A stretch of 61,220 bases of DNA from an uncultured Collinsella sp. (GCA_937896835.1 CALBOJ010000033.1:1-61220), one strand, 5' to 3'; shown: positions 1 through 7,729, counted from the first letter of the stretch. The notes: generated by a model from the letters alone, not told the origin. Numbers and translations: made by a program.

Positions 1-132
1 GGGGACGACGTGGCGGCGAGCGCGATCGCGGACAGGGTGTGCCACCACTGCCACCACTGCCACCTGGTCAAGATAGCCGGCAGGTCCTACAGGCTGAAGG
101 ACCTGCCGAGGGACGGACCCGTCAAGGCGTGA
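1..132 (+). CDS. istB: IstB-like ATPase of an IS21-family element, C-terminal end only
   Basis: The window opens inside an open frame that ends with TGA at 130-132. The last 43 codons contain IADRVCHHCHHCHLVKIAGR followed by SYRLKD, matching the characteristic end of IstB helper ATPases (a region like ADRL..HRAH.I.L.G.SYRL). IstB assists the IstA transposase of IS21 elements in target capture. The CHHCHHCH stretch looks like a small local expansion of a CHH unit. Everything upstream, including the Walker motifs and istA, is outside the window, so it is unknown whether the IS is intact. The IS21-like end repeats just downstream support the assignment. Confidence 0.75.
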   Translation, partial: GDDVAASAIADRVCHHCHHCHLVKIAGRSYRLKDLPRDGPVKA

Positions 133-233
133 CCGGAATCGGTGAAAATACGTTAGCGCAAGCGGTGAAGCCGCCTTTGCGCGAACGGCGCGTTTGATTA
201 GTGAAACTGGTGAAAATTAGATTGACGCTAACA
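133..233 (+). repeat. Right terminal region of the IS21-family element
   Basis: After the istB stop there are two direct copies of GGTGAAAAT (140-148 and 209-217). A GTTAGCGCAA motif (152-161) is matched in inverted form by TTGACGCTAAC (222-232). Multiple short transposase-binding repeats near each end are typical of IS21 elements, and the sequence character changes after about 233 (GCTAACA, then GGGGCG). The exact last base and the target duplication cannot be fixed without the left end. Confidence 0.55.
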
Positions 234-628
234 GGGGCGTGCCCGTCGCGGCGTTTCACGGGGATGTCTCGCGCCATCCCCGGACCCCTTCGCGCCAAAG
301 GGACGAGTCCCCTTGGAACCCCGGGCCGCCGCCGGCGGGCCGTGAACGGCGGGACAATCACTCGGCTTCAACTCGCGATCGCCCCGCCGGCTCTCGCTCC
401 GGCTCCGTTCGATGGCTCCCCTGGGTCGCCATCACTGCGCCTCCGCTCACCTGTCCCGTTGCACTCCGGTCGATTCGGCCTACGCTTCTCGGGGCATGCA
501 AGATATGTATTCCGTGCAACGGAATATCTTGCCCGGCCGAAGCCGGGATGTGCGAACCGCTCCAAAGTCGCTCCCGCAGAACCGTGCAACAGGCTTACCG
601 GCTGTTGCACGGACCTCAGATATGAAAG
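234..628. other. Gene-free stretch with hairpins and repeated GTTGCAC motifs
   Basis: I see no convincing gene here: the open frames on both strands have compositional bias only. The stretch holds four copies of GTTGCAC or its complement (around 459, 513, 583 and 604). Two of them form a perfect 10-bp hairpin, CCGTGCAACA (582-591) with TGTTGCACGG (603-612). A second bulged hairpin (AAGATAT...ATATCTT) lies at about 500-530. It is downstream of the relaxase gene and may hold a terminator, part of the transfer origin, or a gene remnant cut by the IS. Confidence 0.5.
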
Positions 629-1564
629 TCAGTCCCGGCCTCTTTCGTCATCCACACCCTCGCGAGCCAGCTCCCACGCGGCCCGTATGGCAAGGTCGAT
701 TCCCCTTGCCGTGAACCTCATAATCCGCCCGGTCGAGCGGTTGACGGCGTAGCCGAGCCTCGCGCCGTTGATCTTCCTCGTCTTGCCGAGGGACTCCGAG
801 TGATAGCGGTATTGCAGCGCCCCCCGCTTGGATCGGGCGATCTCGATCCCATCCGATTCCAACCGCCTTGCAAACTCTCCGAAGCGGTCGGGGCAGCTCT
901 TGAGCCTCCCGACCTCCTCTGCCCTCTGGGCGACAATCGCTCGGACCCTTGCGTTCTCGGATTTGTCGGATCTCCCCTTCTTTGCCATCTCGCGCTCCTC
1001 GCGACCGGGCTGGCGCGCGTGCACCTTCGAGTTCGAGAGGCCCCTTTCGAGCTGGCTCAGGCCGTACTTCGTATCGAGCTCCTTCACCGTTCTCACGCGG
1101 GATTTCGCCGCCGCCCTCGCCGGCCCGTCGTTCAGACGCCGCCCAGTCTCGAGGTCCGTCCTATTGATGGCGAGGTGAGCGGCGAATCGGGCCGATCCAT
1201 CCGACCTGCACCTCTCCTCATGCAGCACAATCACGATCTCCTGGTTGGGATAGCGCTTGGCGATGTAGTCCCTCGCGTACTCCATGCAACGCGAGGGCGT
1301 CATCGGCCCGCCGTTGCAGGAGCACTCGTCCGGGTTGAAGCCGATCACCTGATGCTGCATGTACGTGCACCTTGCGCCCTGCTTCCCGGGCCGGTTGTGC
1401 CCGGCCGCCTCCCGGGTGGCGTCCATTTCCTCGAACCATCGATCCTCATCGATGATGTGCTGGGTATCGTGGTCCAGGACTTTCTCCCTGTCCCAATCGA
1501 AATACCGCTTGAGGTTTTGGAGGTGCTCCCCGCTCATGACGCTCGCCTGCTTGATTGCGGTCAT
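629..1564 (-). CDS. MOBP-like relaxase / mobilization nuclease
   Basis: Probable relaxase of 311 aa that would nick the element's transfer origin and pilot the strand. The N-terminal half has the MobA/VirD2 pattern: a YMQHQVIGFNP strand, then IVIVLHEE, then AAHLAINRTDLETGRRLN, which corresponds to the usual three-histidine metal motif followed by Asn. In this protein the first His of the usual HxH pair is Ala (A-A-H), an oddity. An RQPGREEREMAKKGR basic stretch follows. The ATG at 1564 is chosen because GGGAG lies 9 bases upstream; a longer reading to 1615 would overlap the coupling protein gene. It follows that gene by 26 bases, and the mobC-coupling protein-relaxase order suggests one transcript. 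Confidence 0.75.
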   Translation of the reverse strand: MTAIKQASVMSGEHLQNLKRYFDWDREKVLDHDTQHIIDEDRWFEEMDATREAAGHNRPGKQGARCTYMQHQVIGFNPDECSCNGGPMTPSRCMEYARDYIAKRYPNQEIVIVLHEERCRSDGSARFAAHLAINRTDLETGRRLNDGPARAAAKSRVRTVKELDTKYGLSQLERGLSNSKVHARQPGREEREMAKKGRSDKSENARVRAIVAQRAEEVGRLKSCPDRFGEFARRLESDGIEIARSKRGALQYRYHSESLGKTRKINGARLGYAVNRSTGRIMRFTARGIDLAIRAAWELAREGVDDERGRD

Positions 1565-1590
1565 TTTCCAACTCCCTTCAAAAACCGCCG

Positions 1591-3477
1591 TCAGTCGACG
1601 AAGAGGCCGGACCATCCGTCGGCAACAGGCGGCTCCGCGGCCTCTTCCTCGAATTCGGGAGTCCAGAGATCGACGCCGTCCTCACGACCCATTTGCCTTG
1701 ATATCAGCCTGGCCTGGTATTCCATCCTCTTGGCCGCCTCGTGCTCGCGCGTCCCCAGATCGAAGTGCTCCTTCGTCGGCATCCGCGTGCAATCGCAGAC
1801 AGGGGCCCGGAAGCACCCCGCATGTTCCCTGCCCACGCCGTTCTCCGCGGTCTTCACCACGATGACGCCGTCCTTGTCGGGGGACATCTCCGTCCACTCC
1901 CAAGGATGAATCAGGTCGTCGGCGTGCTCGCTGTAGGATGTCGACCCCGTACCGCCCGAAGGCCCCCTGCTCGAGCTGGTTCCCATGGTGTGCCGCGTCG
2001 TCTTCCCGACTAGCTCGGTGAAATACTGGCGGTCCTCGGCCTCGCCCAGTTTCATGGCGACCTTGACGCCGCAGTTTGCCAGGATCTTCTTCCGTCCGTC
2101 GCGCTCGCCGTACTTGTTCAGCTGAGAGATGTTCTGGACTGCGCCCATCCAGAACAGGTCGTACGAGCGCCCAAGGCTGAGAAGGCTAGGCAGGCACTCG
2201 ACCTTCGGCAGGTTCCCCCATTCGTCGCCGAGGATGGACACCGGCCGCGGCAGCTTTCCACCAGCTGCGTCCGCGATGGAATACACGGCAGCGTAGAGCT
2301 GCTCGAACAGGACCGCCGCGATCGCGTTGTAGGGGGAGCCCTCGTCCATCACGTGGAGGAACAGCGCGGTCTTCTCGCTCAGGATTCTACTCGGATCGAT
2401 ATCATCGCCCGAGACCATTCGTGCAATCGGCGCCGAAGCGTAGATCCTCAGGTTGACCTTTAGCGTGGAAACGATGCTCCTCAGCTCGTTGCCGCCGCTC
2501 GAGATGAACTGTGAGGCACGCGAGCGGGCCGGATGCCCCTGCGGCAGGGAACGGAACAGGCCCTTCAGCGGCTCACACGGATCCTCGCCGGCCCCCTCCG
2601 TCCCCAGGCACATGATGTGGTAGACCGTCGCGAGGTGCTTGCAGCCCCGCGGGCAGCCCTCGTCCAGCACGACCAGAAGGATCGTCGCGGCGAGCAGCGA
2701 CCGCGCGGATTCCGTCCAGTGGCTCGCCTTCGCATCGCCCTCCCCGGCGATGAGCGTACGGGCGACGGCATCCGCGGCCTGCTCAGCCCCCGGCAGATTC
2801 CCCCCGTTCGCGAGCCTATCGACCATTTCCAGTGGATTGAACGTGTCGCTCTTCTCGGGATGCTGGGCGTCCAGCAGAAGCACCCGGTACCCGCGACGCT
2901 CCAGCTCGTCGCCCGTCAACTCGATGAGCTCACTCTTCACATCGGACACGATAATGGTCTGCGGCCTCGATTCCCCGTCATCCGCCCCATACGTCAGCAG
3001 ATCAATTGTCGGGATCAGCAGCGATCTTGATTTTCCGGCACCCGTTGAGCCGTCGAGGAACATGTGCCGCCTCGGTTCGAACAGATACTTGGAGCCGAAC
3101 AGCGTCTTCTCAAACCCGTACACGAATCCTCTGCTTTTCGGCTGTCCGTGCCCGTCCCAAATCTCCGAGCCCCGGATGGTCTCCGGCCCCGTTTTCACCC
3201 GCGCCTCCCCAAGTACACCTCCGTCGGCGGCTCGCTCCTTCGAGGAAGCCGATAGCTGCATGAGCACGAATACCGACAGGAACAGCGCGAACGAGGCGAG
3301 ACAGCCAGGGACGCAATGAGGCCCCACGTTAATCCACCACCAAATGGTGTTATCCACGCTCAGGGTGAATCCGATCGAGCTCAGCTCGATTGGAAATCCG
3401 AGGATCATGCAATCGAGGGGAATGGCGATAAGTGGCGCAAACCCCGCGGTAAGCAGCGCTGCGAAAACCAGCGCCAT
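1591..3477 (-). CDS. VirD4/TraG-type conjugative coupling protein (T4CP)
   Basis: Hexameric inner-membrane ATPase that links the relaxase-DNA complex to a type IV secretion channel. Two hydrophobic segments lie in the first ~80 residues, then Walker A (DGSTGAGKSRS), the TraG-type segment ADAVARTLIAGEGDAKASHW, and Walker B-like ILGDEWGNLP. About 628 aa, normal for VirD4/TraG. The start is uncertain: ATG at 3477 has AAGGAG 9 bases upstream, while an in-frame GTG at 3504 directly abuts the mobC stop. A coupling protein in so small a mobilization module suggests the element either borrows only the mating channel from a helper or has more transfer genes left of the window. Confidence 0.9.
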   Translation of the reverse strand: MALVFAALLTAGFAPLIAIPLDCMILGFPIELSSIGFTLSVDNTIWWWINVGPHCVPGCLASFALFLSVFVLMQLSASSKERAADGGVLGEARVKTGPETIRGSEIWDGHGQPKSRGFVYGFEKTLFGSKYLFEPRRHMFLDGSTGAGKSRSLLIPTIDLLTYGADDGESRPQTIIVSDVKSELIELTGDELERRGYRVLLLDAQHPEKSDTFNPLEMVDRLANGGNLPGAEQAADAVARTLIAGEGDAKASHWTESARSLLAATILLVVLDEGCPRGCKHLATVYHIMCLGTEGAGEDPCEPLKGLFRSLPQGHPARSRASQFISSGGNELRSIVSTLKVNLRIYASAPIARMVSGDDIDPSRILSEKTALFLHVMDEGSPYNAIAAVLFEQLYAAVYSIADAAGGKLPRPVSILGDEWGNLPKVECLPSLLSLGRSYDLFWMGAVQNISQLNKYGERDGRKKILANCGVKVAMKLGEAEDRQYFTELVGKTTRHTMGTSSSRGPSGGTGSTSYSEHADDLIHPWEWTEMSPDKDGVIVVKTAENGVGREHAGCFRAPVCDCTRMPTKEHFDLGTREHEAAKRMEYQARLISRQMGREDGVDLWTPEFEEEAAEPPVADGWSGLFVD

Positions 3478-3504
3478 GACCACCTTCTCCTTCACGAGAA
3501 CCAC

Positions 3505-3843
3505 CTACTCTCTCGCACGGGCGAGTAGGTCGTTGACCCAGCCCACCGCCGTCGAGACGATTGATGTCGCCCGGTTGAGATTATTGAGGACGACCGGATC
3601 GGACCCGTAGGTGTTGAGGGCGCGGACCGCCTGGTTGAGGTTCGTGCCGATCTTCTTCAACTCAGTCCTGATACCGGCAAGTTCCCCCGCGTCGGCGACC
3701 CTGACCGGCTTCTCGCCGCAGAGCAGGGCGGCATCGCGCATGAAGGAGGACGCCGGCATGTTCATGGCCGCCGCCCTCTCCTCGATAGCCTTACGCTGCG
3801 ACTCACTCATCCGTACGTTGATATGCGTATTCATGGAAGTCAT
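3505..3843 (-). CDS. mobC: MobC-like relaxosome accessory protein (ribbon-helix-helix type)
   Basis: A 112-aa protein. An N-terminal ribbon-helix-helix-like segment (NTHINVRMSESQRKAIEERA) is followed by the MobC hallmark ELKKIGTNLNQAVRALN. MobC-type proteins bind the transfer origin and help the relaxase open the strand. Its stop codon (3505-3507) directly abuts a possible GTG start of the coupling protein gene, indicating one operon. ATG at 3843 is taken as start; ATGs at 3849 and 3834 are alternatives and none has a strong ribosome site. A 10-bp perfect inverted repeat lies 16 bases upstream. Confidence 0.8.
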   Translation of the reverse strand: MTSMNTHINVRMSESQRKAIEERAAAMNMPASSFMRDAALLCGEKPVRVADAGELAGIRTELKKIGTNLNQAVRALNTYGSDPVVLNNLNRATSIVSTAVGWVNDLLARARE

Positions 3844-3858
3844 AACCATCCAATCCGA

Positions 3859-3882
3859 GCGGGGCCGACGCATCGGCCCCGC
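3859..3882. repeat. Perfect 10-bp inverted repeat upstream of mobC (candidate oriT, operator or terminator)
   Basis: GCGGGGCCGA (3859-3868) pairs perfectly with TCGGCCCCGC (3873-3882) around a CGCA loop. On the plus strand it is followed by CCCTTTTATT, but no rightward gene ends here. On the minus strand there is no T-run, so a simple terminator reading is weak. Inverted repeats just upstream of mobC/mobA are where transfer origins are usually found. Confidence 0.4.
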
Positions 3883-3890
3883 CCCTTTTA

Positions 3891-4166
3891 TTAAGTTGAA
3901 ATTGTTTGGAGCATCTGACCGATGCGCCCAATCCTCACCCTCGCCCAGACATCGAAGGGGACTCCCGGCAAGCTGCCGAGATATATACGGTATGGTCGCC
4001 ATTGTTCTCTATAGATATCGAGAGCATCGAGCAGGCGCTTCCATTCCCAAATGAGCTCATCGGCCGAGAGCAGAGGAAGATCCCTGTTCTCGGAGCGCGC
4101 GAGCTCATCGGACGACAAGCATGGATTGGGAGCCCGGTATCCACCAATGTAGGGTCCGGGCTCCAT
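3891..4166 (-). CDS. Small hypothetical protein of the element's replication module
   Basis: A 91-aa open frame starting two bases after the helicase stop, so probably translated with it. It is rich in Trp, Arg and acidic residues (DELIWEWKRLLDALDIYREQ then PGVPFDVWARVRIGRIGQML) and has no signal peptide or membrane segment. I do not recognise the family. The tight spacing and plausible amino-acid composition support a real gene; its place between helicase and mobC suggests a role in replication or its control, by context only. Confidence 0.55.
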   Translation of the reverse strand: MEPGPYIGGYRAPNPCLSSDELARSENRDLPLLSADELIWEWKRLLDALDIYREQWRPYRIYLGSLPGVPFDVWARVRIGRIGQMLQTIST

Positions 4167-4168
4167 AA

Positions 4169-5035
4169 TTAGCCGATTTCGGTAAACATCGCTGCTGGTG
4201 CGTTGAACTCAAACTCGACAATACCGCAGGAACCGTAACGGTTCTTTGTGATTGAAGCAATGACGGGCCGTTTTTTAAGCAACATATTGGCATTACGCTC
4301 TTCGGGCTTATCGCCCTTAATAGAAAGCGACATAACGAGATCTGCCGAATACTCGAACATGTTGCACCCGCCTATCGCCTGAAGCCCGGTGGTCTGCTTG
4401 TCGTAATTAACGCGGTTAATTGATGAGATAGCGAAGAGCGGACAATGGGCCTCATCCACGATTCGGCGGAGCTCGGAAGCGACGAGCTTGAGACCGATAC
4501 GCTCGTCGGCAATGCGCAGTTCCTGCGGCAAAGAGACGATTTGCGCGTAATCAACAATAACCAGTGGCGGTTCGCCATGTTTATCGGCAACCTCTTCGAT
4601 TGCCTTTCGCATCCCGGCATATTTAATTTCACCAGGAATGATATACATTCGCTCGGCGATGCTGCGGGCGTAAATGTCGAGAACCTTCTCGAAGAGCCCG
4701 CGTTTGTCCTCAGACATGCCATCGCCGTTCATATCATCGTGCGTGAGCTCGCCGCCCGAGATGCGGGTGAGGCTCTTCGCGAGCATGCTGTCTCGCCCGA
4801 GCTCGCCCTCAAAGATGACCACCGGATGGCCAGCAATGGCCCATCCGTCGGCGATTTGCTGCATAAACGTTGTTTTACCCGTACCGGGTCCGCCGGGGAC
4901 GATGCACAGGTATTGACGAAGACCTCCGAGGATAGTATCCAGCGCACCGTGTTCGATATGCCCAAGCGGCCTATTCTTTAAGATACGCAAGGCGGTCTCG
5001 TCGAGGCCGACGCTCATGGGATTTAAAGCCGGCAC
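4169..5035 (-). CDS. DnaB-like replicative helicase (C-terminal domain type) of the mobile element
   Basis: A 288-aa RecA-fold protein with Walker A (GGPGTGKTTF, about residues 48-57), Walker B (PLVIVDYAQIVSLP, about 157-170) and a later NRVNYDKQ...GG segment typical of DnaB/RepA-type helicases. It lacks the DnaB N-terminal domain, so it resembles element-encoded helicases that load at a private origin. GTG at 5035 is preferred because GAGGCGAG precedes it, and it overlaps the upstream HTH gene by 13 bases; ATG at 5017 is possible. Its role is probably autonomous rolling-circle or theta replication of the excised element. Confidence 0.7.
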   Translation of the reverse strand: MPALNPMSVGLDETALRILKNRPLGHIEHGALDTILGGLRQYLCIVPGGPGTGKTTFMQQIADGWAIAGHPVVIFEGELGRDSMLAKSLTRISGGELTHDDMNGDGMSEDKRGLFEKVLDIYARSIAERMYIIPGEIKYAGMRKAIEEVADKHGEPPLVIVDYAQIVSLPQELRIADERIGLKLVASELRRIVDEAHCPLFAISSINRVNYDKQTTGLQAIGGCNMFEYSADLVMSLSIKGDKPEERNANMLLKKRPVIASITKNRYGSCGIVEFEFNAPAAMFTEIG

Positions 5036-5277
5036 GGTTCGCTCGCCTCCAATTCATGGAGGTATGCAAAGAAGCTCGATTCAAGGATGTAAATGCGGCG
5101 GTGCAACGCAATCGCGCGCCCGCTCTCCTTCATCATCTTCGAGGCCGTAACCGGACTCAAGCCGGTTATCTTGCACACTTCAGCGATGCCAAGAAGGCGC
5201 TCGTGGCCCAAGTTGGAATCAGAAGAAACCGCAGTTGATGCTTGTACGGCAGCGTACGGTTCAGGCTCTACAATCAT
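5023..5277 (-). CDS. Small helix-turn-helix protein (excisionase/AlpA-like)
   Basis: An 84-aa protein. Residues about 29-72 (LLGIAEVCKITGLSPVTASK, then GRAIALHRRIYILESSFFAYL) have the pattern of a MerR/Xis-type winged helix: first helix, a recognition helix, and the final beta-hairpin ending in an F-x-x-YL helix. Such proteins act as excisionases or as accessory DNA-binding factors. AAAGGATT lies just upstream of the ATG. The gene overlaps the helicase start by 13 bases, so it leads the leftward replication/transfer operon. Confidence 0.65.
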   Translation of the reverse strand: MIVEPEPYAAVQASTAVSSDSNLGHERLLGIAEVCKITGLSPVTASKMMKESGRAIALHRRIYILESSFFAYLHELEASEPCRL

Positions 5278-5539
5278 GGTAGAATCCTTTCAGGCTAGCT
5301 CGCCCCTCCCCCTTCGTCGCCAAACTTAGATAGGGAAGGGCGGGCGGCTTTTTAATCAATGACCGAAAATAAAATAACTCCTTTCAAACAAGCTGGTCAG
5401 GCGCTTACTGTTTATATTGTAACACTGTCTGTTGCACAATCATATCTAGTTACAGTTCTAATTTCTAATTCACTTTCTGACTGTATAGACTTTATTGTCT
5501 GACTGATTTAATATATATACAACGATGATTGGAGTGGTT
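5278..5539. promoter_or_regulatory. AT-rich divergent intergenic region of the element
   Basis: This is the most AT-rich stretch in the element and lies between the leftward HTH/helicase operon and the rightward cargo gene, so it should hold both promoters. TCTGACTG is repeated at 5476-5483 and 5498-5505, spaced 22 bases (two helical turns), and TATATATAC lies just before the cargo gene. It is also a reasonable place for a replication origin. No exact promoter can be assigned. Confidence 0.45.
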
Positions 5540-6304
5540 ATGGGACGTTTACCATTATCCGGAAGTAAGATGCGGAAAATTAAGTTCGGAACAACTGTTC
5601 AGGCGACGACCCCGGAGAAAATCGAAGAGCTACGCCTCAAGAACCCCGAATCAGTCAGAAGCACCGGCGAGGCTATCGACTATCTATGCAACCTGCTCAC
5701 GGGGTTGCAGCCGAGGGTCGCCAGGGCCCTCGATGAGGCGTGCCTCAGGGAAGCTCGGCAAATCACCAATGAAATGAAGGCCCTTCCCGTTGACGGATCA
5801 GAAGAAATGAGTTTTAGTCAATTGGAACTTTATCGAGAGCAATTCCAGAGGCTCCACGACCATTTCTCTTTATATTGCGAGAAAGAGGAGAGGCCCCAGG
5901 GAATGAGACGGGTCGATCTCCTCGGCGGCGATTACGCTGTCCTCCCCTCCTCTTGGACTTTATTGGAAACAGAGGAATGCGCGAAGTCTTGCAGCCAGGT
6001 CGGAATTATCGAAATTCGCGGCGGCGCAAAATACGATGCGCCTCATTTTGCCTTCTTCCATAACGGAGAGTACAGTCAAAAGGACAAATTGCAGCGCGCA
6101 ACCAAACTCTGGCCCCGCATGACCGACGTGATGCGCGACGAGGTCAAACTGGTCACAGATGATGAGGGACATTACCTAAATATGGACGAGCACCTAGCCG
6201 CCCCCATCATTTGTTATTTCAACCTTCTAGATGCCAGCTACTATCAGTCTATGGAGCTGGAGCCGCCATATGGCGCAATGATCTACCGAAACAATGTCGC
6301 TTAA
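5540..6304 (+). CDS. Hypothetical cargo protein
   Basis: A 254-aa soluble protein with no family I can name. Residues about 10-50 (KIKFGTTVQATTPEKIEELR, then STGEAIDYLCNLL) look like a short DNA-binding or ribbon-helix-helix-like region. The rest is acidic with Cys and aromatic residues (LETEECAKSCSQVGIIEIRG; MELEPPYGAMIYRNN). The start at 5540 is chosen for GGAG five bases upstream; ATG at 5525 is an alternative. It is monocistronic, opposite in direction to every other element gene, and closed by a strong terminator, which is typical of cargo. Its composition is less GC-rich than the chromosome. Confidence 0.7.
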   Translation: MGRLPLSGSKMRKIKFGTTVQATTPEKIEELRLKNPESVRSTGEAIDYLCNLLTGLQPRVARALDEACLREARQITNEMKALPVDGSEEMSFSQLELYREQFQRLHDHFSLYCEKEERPQGMRRVDLLGGDYAVLPSSWTLLETEECAKSCSQVGIIEIRGGAKYDAPHFAFFHNGEYSQKDKLQRATKLWPRMTDVMRDEVKLVTDDEGHYLNMDEHLAAPIICYFNLLDASYYQSMELEPPYGAMIYRNNVA

Positions 6305-6333
6305 AAAAGAGGCCCCTTTGGGGCCTCTTTTTT
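6303..6333 (+). terminator. Bidirectional rho-independent terminator between cargo gene and integrase
   Basis: A perfect 14-bp stem (AAAAAAGAGGCCCC, 6303-6316, with its complement 6320-6333) around a TTT loop, with A-run before and T-run after. It lies between two convergent genes and can serve both. Confidence 0.9.
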
Positions 6334-6341
6334 AGCCCTTT

Positions 6342-7619
6342 TTAGCCCTTCAGCAGATCATCCAGCACTGATGCTGCCTTCTGGTCATTTGCCTCGATAA
6401 AGTGGCTATAGATAGACAGCGTCGTCGATGGGCTAGCATGGCCCAAACGCGCCTGGATCGTCTTAATGTCCGCATTGGCACCAACGAGCAAAGTCGCTTG
6501 CGTATGTCTAAGCTCATGAGGCTTCAGCCCGCTATAACCCGTATAGCGGGTACGTTTGACGCCGTCACTCCCAATGACTTCCCTGCTCTCCTTAAAAGTA
6601 CCGAAGCCGTTTTTCGCCGCAAACAGCCTAAACGCCCTTGAATAGTTATGTCCATCCATCCGGGTCACAAGAGCCCGTTTGCCGTTGGCGGCGTCAACGA
6701 TCCCAATGGAATGGACAATGGGCGTTTCTCCAGTCTGCCCCACTGCAAAGGAATCGAACTCACTCCGCTGAATGGCTTTCCACCTGTCCAGATAGTCGGC
6801 AAGTTCATTTCCAACCGAAATCTTACGCCTGCTCATCTTTGATTTAGGCGGCCTCAATGTCCTGTCGTTCGTATATTGCTTTACTATCCTCAGAGTCTTG
6901 GCGTCGGGGTCATAATCCTCCCATGAGAGACCAAGGGCCTCCCCCTTCCTCAAACCGCAGAGAAGTAGAAGCATTGTGCATGTGATAAAGGAAGATGGCT
7001 TCTCCTCCAAAAGGACCGCAAGAAGCCTTGCCGCCTCATCGGCGCTCAGCGCCTTACGAGCCTCGACATTCTGCTTGGGCAGTTTCACTCCCCTACAAGG
7101 GTTTTTGCCCACGAGGTCGTTATCGACGGCATCCTCCATTACCTGTTTGAGCTTGATGTGGATGCGGCGAATTTCACTTTCGCTGAATCGGCCTTCTTTT
7201 CTAGCCTTGGCATAAGCAGTGCGAACGTCATCCGATTTAAGCCGAGTGAGATCGGGATTGCCGAACAGCTCGCGTATGTGACGAATGTCCAAACCTTCAC
7301 GCTCATAAGCAAGAGGTGATCCCATGGTCGACTCCCTGTTCGCGTGAAACCTGTCCGCATAATCTGATAGGCCCAGAGGACCATTGCCACGGTTGGAAGC
7401 GCCCTCAAGTTCAGCTCTATAGGCCTCCAGCGCCTTGGCGACTTCACTCGGCCAGTTTTTCGGGTTCTTGCTTCTGCAGTGAACCCTGCGTGACGGACTA
7501 CGGCGGTACCGTCCTGTCTCCGGATCTTTTCCCAGGGAAAAATAAATCCGATAGACGCCTTTGCTCTTATCGATGCATTCCGATGTGCCGCGAGCGGTCT
7601 TTTTTATCAATCCCTGCAA
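6342..7619 (-). CDS. int: Tyrosine recombinase (phage-type integrase)
   Basis: A 425-aa integrase of the kind that integrates and excises elements at tRNA genes. It has an N-terminal arm-binding region, a core-binding (SAM-like) domain near residues 85-185, and a catalytic domain with Arg in CGLRKGEALGLSW, the HELRHTQATLL box and GHASPSTTLSIYSH carrying the final His and the Tyr nucleophile. All expected catalytic residues are present. The start is a TTG codon with GAGGG six bases upstream. The gene is adjacent to the 7847-7891 tRNA scar, as expected for the element's own integrase. Confidence 0.95.
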   Translation of the reverse strand: MQGLIKKTARGTSECIDKSKGVYRIYFSLGKDPETGRYRRSPSRRVHCRSKNPKNWPSEVAKALEAYRAELEGASNRGNGPLGLSDYADRFHANRESTMGSPLAYEREGLDIRHIRELFGNPDLTRLKSDDVRTAYAKARKEGRFSESEIRRIHIKLKQVMEDAVDNDLVGKNPCRGVKLPKQNVEARKALSADEAARLLAVLLEEKPSSFITCTMLLLLCGLRKGEALGLSWEDYDPDAKTLRIVKQYTNDRTLRPPKSKMSRRKISVGNELADYLDRWKAIQRSEFDSFAVGQTGETPIVHSIGIVDAANGKRALVTRMDGHNYSRAFRLFAAKNGFGTFKESREVIGSDGVKRTRYTGYSGLKPHELRHTQATLLVGANADIKTIQARLGHASPSTTLSIYSHFIEANDQKAASVLDDLLKG

Positions 7620-7637
7620 TCATATCCCTCGTTAGAT

Positions 7638-7694
7638 TTTCGATTAGGCTTGCTGGCAAAGCCTTTAAAGCTTTGCCAGCAAGCCTAATCGAAA
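7638..7694. repeat. 57-nt perfect palindrome upstream of the integrase
   Basis: Two 25-base arms (7638-7662 and 7670-7694; the right arm is the exact reverse complement of the left) flank a 7-base AT-rich loop. The arm starts TTTCGATTAGGCTTG. It lies 18 bases upstream of the integrase start codon, within its leader or promoter. No mismatch was seen. Confidence 0.85.
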
Positions 7695-7695
7695 C

Positions 7696-7729
7696 TTTTC
7701 ACACTTTCAAGTCTCTCTAAGTGTGAAAA
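7696..7729. repeat. Second inverted repeat beside the large palindrome
   Basis: TTTTCACACTT (7696-7706) and AAGTGTGAAAA (7719-7729) are perfect complements around a 12-base loop. The repeat is one base away from the 57-nt palindrome, in the att-proximal arm region of the element. Arm-type integrase or excisionase sites are plausible. Confidence 0.75.

Noticed and set aside
201..752. 183-codon plus-strand frame between the IS21 end and the relaxase
   Set aside because: It begins inside the IS terminal repeat, runs into the antisense of the relaxase gene, and has biased low-information composition.
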